This document shows, in pieces, positions 11,688-23,730 of a DNA stretch of 64,000 bases. The DNA is from Zoogloea sp. GTDB taxonomy: Bacteria > Pseudomonadota > Gammaproteobacteria > Burkholderiales > Rhodocyclaceae. How positions within the stretch are numbered: position 1 is the first letter of the stretch; every line of letters begins with the position of its first letter. Where the stretch lies: NCBI GenBank assembly GCA_009026175.1, contig WBTZ01000005.1, positions 1 to 64,000 of the forward strand, given 5' to 3'. The notes beneath the pieces are model-generated. The model did not search any database, was not told where the DNA came from, and was given only the letters and a program-made list of their open reading frames with translations. The translations under genes were made by a program, and so were the position numbers.

Positions 11688-13219
11688 GCGCAAAAAGACA
11701 GAAGCGCAGGCACCCCCTGCCCGCTCCCGGCGAATGGACCTTCGAACTGATCGAGGCCTATCACGCGGAAATCGACAGGGTGGCCCGGGAATACGGCCTG
11801 GACACCTACCCCACCCAGATTGAGTTGATCACGTCCGAACAGATGATGGACGCCTACTCGTCGGTCGGGATGCCCGTCAACTACCACCACTGGTCTTTCG
11901 GCAAGAGCTTTCTGCACACCGAAAAGGGCTACCGGCGAGGTCAGATGGGCCTGGCCTACGAGATCGTCATCAACTCCAACCCCTGCATCGCCTATCTCAT
12001 GGAAGAAAACACCATGACGATGCAGGCCCTGGTCATCGCCCACGCCGCCTACGGCCACAACAGCTTCTTCAAGGGCAACTACCTTTTCAAGCAATGGACC
12101 AATGCCGATGCAATCATCGACTACCTGATCTTTGCCCGTAACTACCTCACCGAATGCGAGGAGCGCTACGGTGAGGAAGAGGTCGAACTGCTCCTCGACT
12201 CCTGTCACGCCCTGATGAATGTCGGCGTGGACCGCTACAAGCGCCCGGCCAAGCTCTCCCTGTCCAAGGAGCTGACCCGCCAGCGGGAGCGCGCCGAATA
12301 CCTGCAAAGCCAGGTCAATGACCTGTGGCGCACCCTCCCGGCCCAGCAGGTCAAGACCCAGACCGTCGAAGCACGCCGCTTCCCGCCGGAGCCCCAGGAG
12401 AACCTGCTCTACTTCATCGAGAAGAACGCCCCGCTGCTCGAGCCCTGGCAACGGGAAGTCGTGCGCATCGTGCGCAAGGTCGGCCAGTACTTCTTTCCCC
12501 AGCGCCAGACTCAGGTCATGAATGAAGGCTGGGCCACCTACTGGCACTACACCCTCATCAACACGCTCTACGATGAAGGCCTGCTGACCGACAGCTTCAT
12601 GATGGAGTTCCTGCACTCCCACACCAACGTCGTCTATCAGCCCGCCTACAGCGAGCCCTGGTACCGGGGCCTCAACCCCTATGCCCTCGGCTTTGCCATG
12701 TGGCAGGACATCCGCCGCATCTGCGAGAACCCCACCGACGAGGACCGCTACTGGTTTCCCGACATGGCCGGCAGCAACTGGCGCGAGACCTTCGACTTTG
12801 CCATGCGCAACTTCAAGGACGAGAGCTTCATCGCCCAGTTCCTGTCCCCCAAGATCATGCGCGACTTCCGCCTGTTCGCCATTCTCGACGACGACAAGGA
12901 AGCCAAGCTCAAGGTCTCGGCGATCCATGACGAAGCGGGCTACCGGAAAGTCCGGGAGATCATGTCCGACAACTACAACCTGGGCAGCCGCGAACCCAAC
13001 CTGCAGGTCTGGAACGTCGACCTGCGGGGGGACCGCTCCCTCACCCTGCGCCACCAGGCCTACCTGCGGCGGCCCCTCAATGGGGAAGCCGACGAAGTCC
13101 TGAAGCACGTGGCCCGGCTGTGGGGCTTTGCGGTGCGCATGGAGGTGGCCCATGAGGACGGGCGCATCGAACTCCTGCATGAATGCCGCCAGGACCGGCG
13201 GCGGGCAGACAAGGACTAG
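11684..13219 (+). CDS. SpoVR family protein (YcgB-like)
   Basis: 511 residues matching the SpoVR/YcgB family over its length, including the N-terminal [10 protein letters not shown] and the conserved central segments [12 protein letters not shown] and [15 protein letters not shown]. Bacillus SpoVR affects spore cortex; in Gram-negatives the function is unknown, but the gene is consistently linked to prkA and yeaH, as here, where it overlaps yeaH by four bases. No membrane segment or signal peptide. The stop TAG shares the palindrome CTAG (13216-13219) with the stop of the convergent beta-helix gene. Confidence 0.95.
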   Translation: MSAKRQKRRHPLPAPGEWTFELIEAYHAEIDRVAREYGLDTYPTQIELITSEQMMDAYSSVGMPVNYHHWSFGKSFLHTEKGYRRGQMGLAYEIVINSNPCIAYLMEENTMTMQALVIAHAAYGHNSFFKGNYLFKQWTNADAIIDYLIFARNYLTECEERYGEEEVELLLDSCHALMNVGVDRYKRPAKLSLSKELTRQRERAEYLQSQVNDLWRTLPAQQVKTQTVEARRFPPEPQENLLYFIEKNAPLLEPWQREVVRIVRKVGQYFFPQRQTQVMNEGWATYWHYTLINTLYDEGLLTDSFMMEFLHSHTNVVYQPAYSEPWYRGLNPYALGFAMWQDIRRICENPTDEDRYWFPDMAGSNWRETFDFAMRNFKDESFIAQFLSPKIMRDFRLFAILDDDKEAKLKVSAIHDEAGYRKVREIMSDNYNLGSREPNLQVWNVDLRGDRSLTLRHQAYLRRPLNGEADEVLKHVARLWGFAVRMEVAHEDGRIELLHECRQDRRRADKD

Positions 13220-14394
13220 AGCCCGAGGGCGCCCGGCACATCCCGTCTGCCGGTCGGCCGGGTCCCCACGGGCAGCACGAACTCCCGGTCCGGCTGCAGC
13301 CTGGACTCACCTTCCGGCGGCCGCAAGGGAGCAGGCTCGCCGGCAACGGGCCGCAAGCCGCGATCGATCCAGGCCGCCACTTGCACGGCATCATGCAGTT
13401 GCAGGTTGCCCTGGCCGGACAGCCGGGTCCAGCCAGGCGCCGCCTCCTGCTCGCGCGGGAACACCGCATCGGGGCACAGCGTACCCACGCAGCCTCCAAG
13501 CAGCAGGTTGTCCACAGCGACAACGCGGACCCGCTCAGGCGTCCAGATGGCCACAAACTCGCCACCTCCCGGCACATCGTCGACCAGCGTATTGGCCACC
13601 ATCACCAATTCATGCCTCTCACCGCGCAGACCTTCCGCCCCGAAGGCGATCAGGCGCCGGTTCTCGGTGGCGGCCCCCTGCCAGACAATATTCCCCAGCA
13701 AAGCCACCTCGCCGCCCTCCGGAAAATCCATCTCGTAGCTGGCCTGCCCGCCAGCCTCGTCGCTGAACCGGCTGTAGCTGACCCGGCTCACCGCCGCACG
13801 ACTCTTCAAAAGATGGCCGATCCGGCCATGGTGGAAGTAGCTCCCGGTCACATCCAGCCGGTCGATCCGTCCGGCGTAGAGCAGATGACTGATCCGTGGC
13901 CTGGGCAGCAACACACCATGGGCAAACTCGGAATCTTCAACTTCGAGACTGATACCCGACTGATTCTCCGTCATGATCCCCATCTCGTTATCGACGAACA
14001 GGCAATCGCGCACCCGCAGGTGCCCGGCCTCCAGGCGGATGCCCGAGCCATCCAGATTGCGCCCCCTTGCCCCCTCGAAGGCCAGGTTGACCACCTCGAT
14101 GTCACCCCCGCGCATCACCCAGATGCCCTTGCCCTCGGCACTCTGGCCATCGGCCACCACGCGGGGGCGCCCCGACACGCCGCGGATCGTGAGCTTGCGC
14201 TGATCCCAGACGGCAACATCCCCCCGGTAGCTTGCGGCGACGATCTCCACCACATCCCCATCCCGCGCCTGGCGGGATGCGTCGGCGATGGTGGTGATGG
14301 CCTCGCCGGGCCCTACACGCAGGGTCTCTGCCCCCGCCAGCCGCACCGACAGGCAGGCGCACAGCCCCGCCAGAATCCGCCAAACAGGCACCAT
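13216..14394 (-). CDS. Secreted right-handed parallel beta-helix protein
   Basis: 392 residues starting with a signal peptide (hydrophobic core WRILAGLCACLSV, likely cleavage after AGA at residue 22). The mature part opens with a segment typical of parallel beta-helix proteins (a GEAITTIADASRQARDGDVVEI pattern) and repeated short turns such as GVSGRP, GGDIEVVNLAFEGA and GHLRVRDCLFVDNEMGI, consistent with PbH1 repeats. Such folds are common in polysaccharide lyases and cell-surface carbohydrate-binding proteins, but I see no recognisable catalytic motif. It is convergent with the prkA-yeaH-spoVR run, sharing a CTAG for both stops, so no terminator separates them. Function unknown; export to periplasm or surface is inferred. 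Confidence 0.8.
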   Translation of the reverse strand: MVPVWRILAGLCACLSVRLAGAETLRVGPGEAITTIADASRQARDGDVVEIVAASYRGDVAVWDQRKLTIRGVSGRPRVVADGQSAEGKGIWVMRGGDIEVVNLAFEGARGRNLDGSGIRLEAGHLRVRDCLFVDNEMGIMTENQSGISLEVEDSEFAHGVLLPRPRISHLLYAGRIDRLDVTGSYFHHGRIGHLLKSRAAVSRVSYSRFSDEAGGQASYEMDFPEGGEVALLGNIVWQGAATENRRLIAFGAEGLRGERHELVMVANTLVDDVPGGGEFVAIWTPERVRVVAVDNLLLGGCVGTLCPDAVFPREQEAAPGWTRLSGQGNLQLHDAVQVAAWIDRGLRPVAGEPAPLRPPEGESRLQPDREFVLPVGTRPTGRRDVPGALGL

Positions 14395-14444
14395 GATTTA
14401 CCCTGCTCCATCCAAGAATCGGTCTCACCGCTTAGAATACCGAA

Positions 14445-15449
14445 ATGTCGAGAATCGATTTCCACCAGATCCTGGGCGTCAAGCCCGACGCCAGCGCCGC
14501 CGAGATCAAGCGGGCCTTCAAGCGCATGGCCATGCGCTGGCACCCGGACCGCAATCCCGACCCGGGGGCCCACGAACAGTTCCGCCTGGCGCGGGAGGCC
14601 TTCGAACGCCTCACGGAAGCGCATTACACCGACGCGGACACCGCGGCGGACGCCCCCCCGGCAGAAGACGCCCCACCTCCCCGGCCAAGGGGCGAAGACC
14701 GGCACATGGAACTGGAGGTGGATCTCGAGGAAGCCGCCCTCGGGGGCTCTGCGGAAATCACCGTGGACGCTCGCGTCCCCTGCGCCCCCTGCGACGGAAG
14801 CGGACATCGCAGCTACGGGCGCACCACCATGTGCGGCGCCTGCCATGGCAGTGGACGCATCCGCAGTCCGCAGGGGCTGGAGCCCTGCCCGACCTGCAAC
14901 GGGAGGGGCTACTTCACCGACACCCGCTGCAGCGAATGCGACGGGCGGGGCTGGCACCCGGCTGAACGCCAGCTGTCCGTCACCCTTCCCCCGGCGATGC
15001 TGCCCGGCGAAGAGTTGAGAATCGCCGGCCAGGGCGCCCCCGCACCCGACGGCGGCACGCCCGGCGACCTGTATCTCGCGCTCCGCGCCCGCCCCCACCC
15101 GCTGTTCCGCCTGGAAGGCCACGACCTGCACCTGTCCATGCCGGTCAGCGTATTCCGGGTCCTGGCCGGCGGCGAGATCCAGGTCCCCACGCTCGGCGCG
15201 CCCATCGACGTCCTGCTCCCCGAAAGCAGCACCGAAACCCGCATCGTGGTCCCCGGGGCCGGCTTTCCCGGGCGGCAGAAGCGGCTCGCGGGCAACCTCG
15301 TCGTGCACCTCCAGGTGCAATACCCGCGCTTCCTGACCAATGAACAGAAAGCCCTGCTGGAAATGGCCGACCAGGTGATGTCCCAACAGCTTGACGACCA
15401 GAGCCCCACCCTGGCCCGCTGGCGTGACCAGCAACGCACCAGCGCCTGA
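14445..15449 (+). CDS. DnaJ-like J-domain protein with zinc finger
   Basis: 334 residues. The N-terminal J-domain has HPD at 33-35, the motif that stimulates DnaK ATPase. About residues 112-170 carry four intact CxxCxGxG repeats (CAPCDGSG, CGACHGSG, CPTCNGRG, CSECDGRG), followed by the C-terminal substrate-binding beta domains. In place of the Gly/Phe-rich linker of canonical DnaJ there is a short Pro/Ala/acidic linker (about 66-86). It is not next to dnaK or grpE and is probably a second, specialised J-protein. The start codon is supported by the J-domain alignment. It is 39 bases upstream of trhP, suggesting cotranscription. Confidence 0.85.
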   Translation: MSRIDFHQILGVKPDASAAEIKRAFKRMAMRWHPDRNPDPGAHEQFRLAREAFERLTEAHYTDADTAADAPPAEDAPPPRPRGEDRHMELEVDLEEAALGGSAEITVDARVPCAPCDGSGHRSYGRTTMCGACHGSGRIRSPQGLEPCPTCNGRGYFTDTRCSECDGRGWHPAERQLSVTLPPAMLPGEELRIAGQGAPAPDGGTPGDLYLALRARPHPLFRLEGHDLHLSMPVSVFRVLAGGEIQVPTLGAPIDVLLPESSTETRIVVPGAGFPGRQKRLAGNLVVHLQVQYPRFLTNEQKALLEMADQVMSQQLDDQSPTLARWRDQQRTSA

Positions 15450-15488
15450 ACGACATAACAACAAACACACGCAAAACCCTACAGAGCA

Positions 15489-16760
15489 ATGCAGAACAAG
15501 ACTCCTGAACTCCTCGCACCGGCCGGCTCCCTGGCCATGCTGGACACCGCCTTTGCCTTTGGTGCCAGTGCCATCTACGCGGGCCAGCCCCGCTACTCCC
15601 TGCGTGTCCGCAACAACGACTTCGGTGACATACCGGTGCTGGCCGACGGCATCCGCCGCGCCAGGGCCCTCGGCAAGAAGTTCTATGTCGTCGCCAACAT
15701 CTACCCCCATGGGGCCAAGATCAAGACCTTCCTGAAGGATATCGCGCCAGTCATCGCCCTCCAGCCCGACGCCCTGATCATGTCGGATCCCGGCCTCATC
15801 CTGATGATCCGGGAGAACTTCCCTGAGATGCCCATCCACCTGTCGGTGCAGGCCAACACCGTCAATGCCGCCGCCGTGCGATTCTGGAAGATGGCCGGCA
15901 TCTCGCGGGTGATCCTGTCCCGCGAACTCTCCCTCGACGAGATCAGCAGCATCCGCCAGGACAGCCCCGACACCGAGCTGGAAGTCTTCATCCACGGCGC
16001 CCTGTGCATCGCCTACTCCGGCCGCTGCCTGCTCTCCGGCTATTTCAATCACCGGGACCCCAACCAGGGCAGCTGCACCAATTCCTGCCGCTGGGACTTC
16101 AAGACTCACGAGGCCAGGACCTGCGGCGCCGGTGACGTGCACCTCATCGAGGAACCCCACAAGCGCGCCGGCGAGTACATGCCGATCGAAGAAGACGAGC
16201 ACGGCACCTACATCCTCAACTCGAAGGACCTGCGTGCCATCGAGCACGTGCAGCGGCTGGTCGAGATCGGCATCGACTCCTTCAAGATCGAGGGCCGCAC
16301 CAAGAGCCCCTACTACGTGGCGCGAACCTGCCAGGCCTACCGCCAGGCCATCGACGACGCGGTGGGCGGACGCGGCCTTGATCCGGCCCTGCTCGGACAG
16401 CTCGAAGGCCTGGCCAACCGGGGTTACACCGACGGCTTCTACCAGCGCCATACGCCCCACGAAACCCAGAACTACCTGCGCGGGCATTCCGAATCCGGAC
16501 GCAGTCTGTATGTCGGCGACGTCGTGGGCTACGACGAAACCCGCGGCCTCGCCGAGATCGCCTCCAAAAACGCCTTCAGCGTAGGAGATCGCCTGGAGCT
16601 CATCCATCCGGCAGGCAACCGGGAGGTCCAGGTCACCCACATCGCCGACGCAAGCGGCCAGTCGATCCAGCGCGTTCCGGGCAGCGACCACCGTGCCTGG
16701 CTGCCCCTCCCTGCCGACAGCGTGGGAGCCTTCGTGGCGCGCTTCATCCAGGCGGCCTGA
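15489..16760 (+). CDS. trhP: tRNA 5-hydroxyuridine synthesis protein (YegQ/TrhP, U32)
   Basis: 423 residues of the U32 'peptidase' family. It begins with LLAPAGSLAMLDTAFAFGA and has the signature QPRYSLRVRNNDF, which closely resembles E. coli YegQ, plus the conserved Cys-rich segment GALCIAYSGRCLLSGYFNHRDPNQGSC. YegQ/TrhP acts with prephenate to hydroxylate U34 of certain tRNAs, the first step to cmo5U/mcmo5U; the older peptidase label is probably misleading. It lies just downstream of the J-protein and upstream of rpmE, so the neighbourhood leans towards translation. Confidence 0.9.
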   Translation: MQNKTPELLAPAGSLAMLDTAFAFGASAIYAGQPRYSLRVRNNDFGDIPVLADGIRRARALGKKFYVVANIYPHGAKIKTFLKDIAPVIALQPDALIMSDPGLILMIRENFPEMPIHLSVQANTVNAAAVRFWKMAGISRVILSRELSLDEISSIRQDSPDTELEVFIHGALCIAYSGRCLLSGYFNHRDPNQGSCTNSCRWDFKTHEARTCGAGDVHLIEEPHKRAGEYMPIEEDEHGTYILNSKDLRAIEHVQRLVEIGIDSFKIEGRTKSPYYVARTCQAYRQAIDDAVGGRGLDPALLGQLEGLANRGYTDGFYQRHTPHETQNYLRGHSESGRSLYVGDVVGYDETRGLAEIASKNAFSVGDRLELIHPAGNREVQVTHIADASGQSIQRVPGSDHRAWLPLPADSVGAFVARFIQAA

Positions 16761-16775
16761 CCCGCCTGAAGAATC

Positions 16776-16836
16776 TTGCATAAAGCGCTGAAATACTTCA
16801 GAATGCCGAATTCTCGGGTGGCCAAATTCACCACCC
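16776..16836 (+). promoter_or_regulatory. Possible rpmE promoter and leader hairpin
   Basis: TTGCAT (16776-16781) and CAGAAT (16799-16804) are 17 bases apart, a weak sigma70-like pair. Between it and rpmE lies the hairpin GGGTGG/CCACCC (16816-16821 with 16831-16836, nine-base loop), followed by the Shine-Dalgarno AAAGGA. Ribosomal-protein leaders often use such a hairpin for autoregulation; that is inference here. Confidence 0.35.
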
Positions 16837-16857
16837 ACGGACCCAAAGGATAAAGTG

Positions 16858-17076
16858 ATGAAAGCCGATACCCATCCGAATTACACCGAAGTTCAAGTGA
16901 CCTGCTCCTGCGGCAGCACCTTCACCACCCGTTCCACCATGGGCAAGCCCCAGTACCACGTGGAAGTGTGCTCCCTCTGCCACCCGTTCTACACCGGCAA
17001 GCAGAAGATCGTTGACACCGCCGGTCGCGTCGAGCGCTTCCGTCAAAAGTACGGTTCCGTTCAGCGCCTGGGCTAA
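16858..17076 (+). CDS. rpmE: 50S ribosomal protein L31 (zinc-binding type)
   Basis: 72 residues with the full L31 pattern: [12 protein letters not shown] at the start, CSCG near residue 16 and [13 protein letters not shown] near residue 37, so it is the zinc-binding C+ form, then [11 protein letters not shown]. The ATG at 16858 is preferred over the GTG three bases earlier because AAAGGA is better spaced and family members begin MK. A strong terminator follows at 17104. L31 sits at the intersubunit bridge of the ribosome; the Cys-containing form also acts as a zinc reserve. Confidence 0.97.
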   Translation: MKADTHPNYTEVQVTCSCGSTFTTRSTMGKPQYHVEVCSLCHPFYTGKQKIVDTAGRVERFRQKYGSVQRLG

Positions 17077-17103
17077 TCAGAGCGCAGTCGCCGGGATCGA
17101 CCG

Positions 17104-17130
17104 AAAAAGGCAGCCACGGCTGCCTTTTTT
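17104..17130 (+). terminator. Rho-independent terminator after rpmE
   Basis: The stem GGCAGC/GCTGCC with loop CACG is flanked by A5 and T6 (17109-17130). It ends rpmE 27 bases after the stop. Confidence 0.9.
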
Positions 17131-17156
17131 GTTGCCTGAATCCTACCCGTCACGCC

Positions 17157-18794
17157 ATGCACAACGACGCAGCCACCCGCTTCACCCTCCCCTCGCCCCT
17201 GACCGGCTGGCCACTAGCAGTGCTGCTGGCCGTTTACCTGCTGGTCGGCACCACCGGACACCTTCCCTGGCGGGGTGACGATCTGACCCATCTGGGGCCC
17301 ATCCACGCGATGCTCCGCGGGGAAGGCTGGCTGCTGCCCGAGATTGCCGGCGAGATCTACCGGGATTCCGGTCCGCTTTACTACTGGCTTGGCGCCATCC
17401 TGGCCTCGGCACTCGGCTGGCTGATGCCGGTGCACGACGCAGCCCGCCTGGCCAGCAGCCTTTTCTGCGCCGCAACCCTCTACTGGACAGCCCTGGCCGC
17501 ACGCCGGCTCTATGGCGAGAACGCGTTCGCCCCGGCCATCCTTCTCGGCATGGGCAGTCTTGGGCTGGTGGTGCACGCCCACGAAACCCAGCCGGCCCTG
17601 GCCCAGATTGCGGGGGTTGCCCTGTGCCTGTCCGGGGCCGTCAATATTGGCCGCCCGGGGCTGCAGGCCGGAGTCCAGACAGGGCTTGGCATCACCCTCG
17701 CCTTCCTGGCCGGCGGCCTCTCCGGCCTGATCCTGACCCTGCCCATCGTACTGGCCGCACCACTCCTTTGCCCCAGCTGCAGAACCCCCGGCGTATTCAA
17801 GAGCATCGCCCTGTGCGGCGGCATCGCCCTGCTCGCTGCAGGCCTGTGGCTCGGCGCCGTCGCCTTGCAGGCCCCGGTCGAGCCCGCGCGCTGGCTGCAG
17901 GAGGAGCTTCGGTCGATACGCCCCCATACGGACCACCTCGCCAGCCTGGGCAAGCTGCTGCAGCTCTTCGGCTGGTTTGCCTGGCCGCTGTGGCCGATCG
18001 CCGGCTGGGCGCTCTGGAAGAACCGCCACAACTGGACCACCCCGCAGGTCGCCGTCCCCCTGATCGCCAGCCTGTGCGCCATCCTGCTGGTGGCCACCAC
18101 GGGCAACGGCCTGCGGCCCGCCGGTGCCCTGCCCCTGCTGCCCCCCCTCTGCCTTCTGGCCGCCTTCGGCGTCCAGAGCCTGCGCCGCGGTGCGGCCAAT
18201 GCGTTCGACTGGTTCGGCGTGATGGCATTTCTTTTCTTCGGGCTGCTTGTCTGGCTGGTGTGGGGCGCGCTCCACTTTGGCTGGCCACCCGGCCTGGCCC
18301 GCCAGATCGTCAAGCTCGCACCGGAGTTCCCCCGTGGTGACTTCTGGACCGCCGCCATCATCGGTGTGCCGATCAGCGTCGCCCTGCTCCTGCTCCCCGC
18401 CGCAACTGAGCGCGTACCGACACGGGGCACCACCACCTGGGCGCTCGGCATGACGCTGCTGTGGTGCCTGGCCGTCGCCTTGCTGCAACCCTGGTTCGCC
18501 TACACAAAGAACTACCAGCCGATCGCCTCCAGCCTGCAGGGCGCCCTGGCAACCCAGCCGGAAGGCTGCATCAAGCGCCGCGGTCTTGGCGACACGCAGC
18601 GTGCAGCCCTGGACTACTTCTCAAATATCCGCACGGTGCGTTACAGCGCGAGCGACGACTGCCAGCTGCTGTTGACCTATGGCACAGCCAACAACAGCGG
18701 AAATGTCTCGAAGGAATGGGGGGTGCCGGTATGGGAACGGCGCCTGGGCGGTGGCCGCAAGGCAGAGGTGTTCCGCCTGTACCGGAAGAACTGA
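17157..18794 (+). CDS. GT39/ArnT-like membrane glycosyltransferase
   Basis: 545 residues with around ten or more predicted membrane segments. The first loop contains WRGDDLTHLG followed by the YRDSGPLYYWLGA stretch, the usual place of the catalytic acidic residue in ArnT/PMT-type GT-C enzymes that take a sugar from a polyprenyl-phosphate donor in the periplasm. The C-terminal ~120 residues form a small soluble domain. It follows the rpmE terminator by 26 bases with no clear own Shine-Dalgarno. Two further GT39 genes occur at 39460-42500. Acceptor (lipid A, glycan or protein) cannot be inferred. Confidence 0.75.
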   Translation: MHNDAATRFTLPSPLTGWPLAVLLAVYLLVGTTGHLPWRGDDLTHLGPIHAMLRGEGWLLPEIAGEIYRDSGPLYYWLGAILASALGWLMPVHDAARLASSLFCAATLYWTALAARRLYGENAFAPAILLGMGSLGLVVHAHETQPALAQIAGVALCLSGAVNIGRPGLQAGVQTGLGITLAFLAGGLSGLILTLPIVLAAPLLCPSCRTPGVFKSIALCGGIALLAAGLWLGAVALQAPVEPARWLQEELRSIRPHTDHLASLGKLLQLFGWFAWPLWPIAGWALWKNRHNWTTPQVAVPLIASLCAILLVATTGNGLRPAGALPLLPPLCLLAAFGVQSLRRGAANAFDWFGVMAFLFFGLLVWLVWGALHFGWPPGLARQIVKLAPEFPRGDFWTAAIIGVPISVALLLLPAATERVPTRGTTTWALGMTLLWCLAVALLQPWFAYTKNYQPIASSLQGALATQPEGCIKRRGLGDTQRAALDYFSNIRTVRYSASDDCQLLLTYGTANNSGNVSKEWGVPVWERRLGGGRKAEVFRLYRKN

Positions 18795-18808
18795 GCAGGA
18801 CAAGTAAA

Positions 18809-18833
18809 AGGGGCCAACCCGCCGGGCGCCCCT
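18809..18833. terminator. Possible convergent terminator
   Basis: AGGGGC (18809-18814) pairs with GCCCCT (18828-18833) across a 13-base loop, between the convergent GT39 gene and ftsB. There is no T-run, so this is weak. Confidence 0.35.
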
Positions 18834-18849
18834 CTGACCTTCAGCCTGT

Positions 18850-19125
18850 TTATTTGGACTGGGGAGTCTGGACGAAGATCTCGTCCGGCTTGGTCAACCC
18901 CAGCTCGAAGCGGGCACGCTCCTCGACGGCTTCGTAGCCGGTCTTGAGGTCACGAACCTCTGCCTCCAGGCCCGTATTGCGTTGCTCGAGCTTCAGATTG
19001 GCCTCCTTCTGGGAGGCCAGCTGCTTTTCTACTTCCCATACGCGCAGCCAGCCGCCCTTGCCGATCCACAAGGGATACTGCAAGAGAACGGCCAGCAGGG
19101 CCAGGATGAGGATGGGCCAGCGCAT
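18850..19125 (-). CDS. ftsB: Cell division protein FtsB
   Basis: 91 residues: a short cytoplasmic start, one transmembrane helix (LILALLAVLLQYPLW, about 5-19), the IGKGGW turn found in FtsB, then a coiled coil (about 28-70) and a short periplasmic tail. FtsB forms the FtsQLB complex at the septum. The ATG at 19125 is chosen because it aligns with E. coli FtsB; a GTG at 19152 would add nine residues and has a slightly better Shine-Dalgarno (GAGG), so the start is uncertain. It follows eno by 57 bases, the conserved pyrG-kdsA-eno-ftsB order. Confidence 0.92.
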   Translation of the reverse strand: MRWPILILALLAVLLQYPLWIGKGGWLRVWEVEKQLASQKEANLKLEQRNTGLEAEVRDLKTGYEAVEERARFELGLTKPDEIFVQTPQSK

Positions 19126-19182
19126 GACAATGAGCCAGCGTGCCGCACTCACGGCGGCACGCCTCGGCTCTCAACCCTGCAA

Positions 19183-20487
<1,305 letters not shown>

Positions 20488-20553
20488 TTAGCTGAATGCA
20501 AACCGGCGGCGCAGGGCCGCCCTTAACTTAAAACTGGGTTCGGCCCGGGCCGC

Positions 20554-21393
20554 TCAGGGCCGCAGTTCCTCGAAGCCTTCGGCCTTGACCAGCGCGTCGA
20601 GGGCCTTGAGGGTGGCCAGCAGGCTCTTGAGCCTGGGCAGGGGCCAGGCGTTGGGGCCATCGGAAAAGGCCTTGGCCGGATCCGGGTGGGTTTCCATGAA
20701 CAGGCCGGAGATTCCCACCGCCACCGCCGCCCGGGCCAGCACGGGGACGAACTCCCGCTGGCCGCCGGACGACGTGCCCTGCCCGCCGGGCAGCTGCACC
20801 GAATGGGTGGCATCGAAGACCACCGGGCAGCCGGTCTCGCGCATGATCGCCAGGGAGCGCATGTCGGACACGAGGTTGTTGTAACCGAAGGAGGCACCCC
20901 GCTCGCAGACCATGATGTTGTCGGCGCCGCCATTGACTTCACGGGCCTTGTCCACCACGTTCTTCATGTCGCCCGGCGCCAGGAACTGGCCCTTCTTGAT
21001 GTTCACCGGCTTGCCGCAGGACGCCACGGCATGGATGAAATCGGTCTGGCGGCACAGGAAGGCCGGCGTCTGCAGCACATCGACCACCGCCGCCACATGG
21101 GGCACTTCGGCTTCGTTGTGCACATCGGTGAGGACCGGCACGCCGACCTTCTCACGGACCTCGCCCAGGATCTCCAGCCCCCTCTCCATGCCCATCCCGC
21201 GGAAGGACTTGCCGGAGCTGCGGTTGGCCTTGTCGTAGCTGGACTTGTAGATGAACGGGATGTCCAGCTCGCCACAGATGTCCTTCAGGCGCGCAGCCGT
21301 ATCGAAGGCCATCTCGCGGGACTCGATCACACAGGGCCCGGCGATCAGGAAGAAGGGCTTGTCGAGGCCGATGTCGAAGCCGCAGAGTTTCAT
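20554..21393 (-). CDS. kdsA: 3-deoxy-8-phosphooctulonate synthase
   Basis: 279 residues. It condenses phosphoenolpyruvate with arabinose-5-phosphate to make Kdo-8-phosphate for lipopolysaccharide inner core. The family motifs [33 protein letters not shown] and DVHNE are visible, and the C-terminal [12 protein letters not shown] and METHPDP segments are intact. The residue after YK is Ser-Ser as in metal-independent enzymes; I cannot decide metal dependence further. Its start is 11 bases from the pyrG stop, so the two are cotranscribed. Confidence 0.97.
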   Translation of the reverse strand: MKLCGFDIGLDKPFFLIAGPCVIESREMAFDTAARLKDICGELDIPFIYKSSYDKANRSSGKSFRGMGMERGLEILGEVREKVGVPVLTDVHNEAEVPHVAAVVDVLQTPAFLCRQTDFIHAVASCGKPVNIKKGQFLAPGDMKNVVDKAREVNGGADNIMVCERGASFGYNNLVSDMRSLAIMRETGCPVVFDATHSVQLPGGQGTSSGGQREFVPVLARAAVAVGISGLFMETHPDPAKAFSDGPNAWPLPRLKSLLATLKALDALVKAEGFEELRP

Positions 21394-21404
21394 GCTGTGT
21401 CCTT

Positions 21405-23716
<2,312 letters not shown>

Positions 23717-23730
23717 GTGGGCGACTCCTG

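Noticed and set aside
13128..15018. Plus-strand frames overlapping the beta-helix gene (13183-15018)
   Set aside because: Pro/His/Arg-rich shadow; the minus-strand frame has a signal peptide and a fold-like pattern, and the region after 14445 is the J-protein in another frame.
15489..16760. U32 peptidase annotation taken literally for trhP
   Set aside because: The close resemblance to YegQ points to tRNA hydroxylation; the peptidase name of the family is historical.
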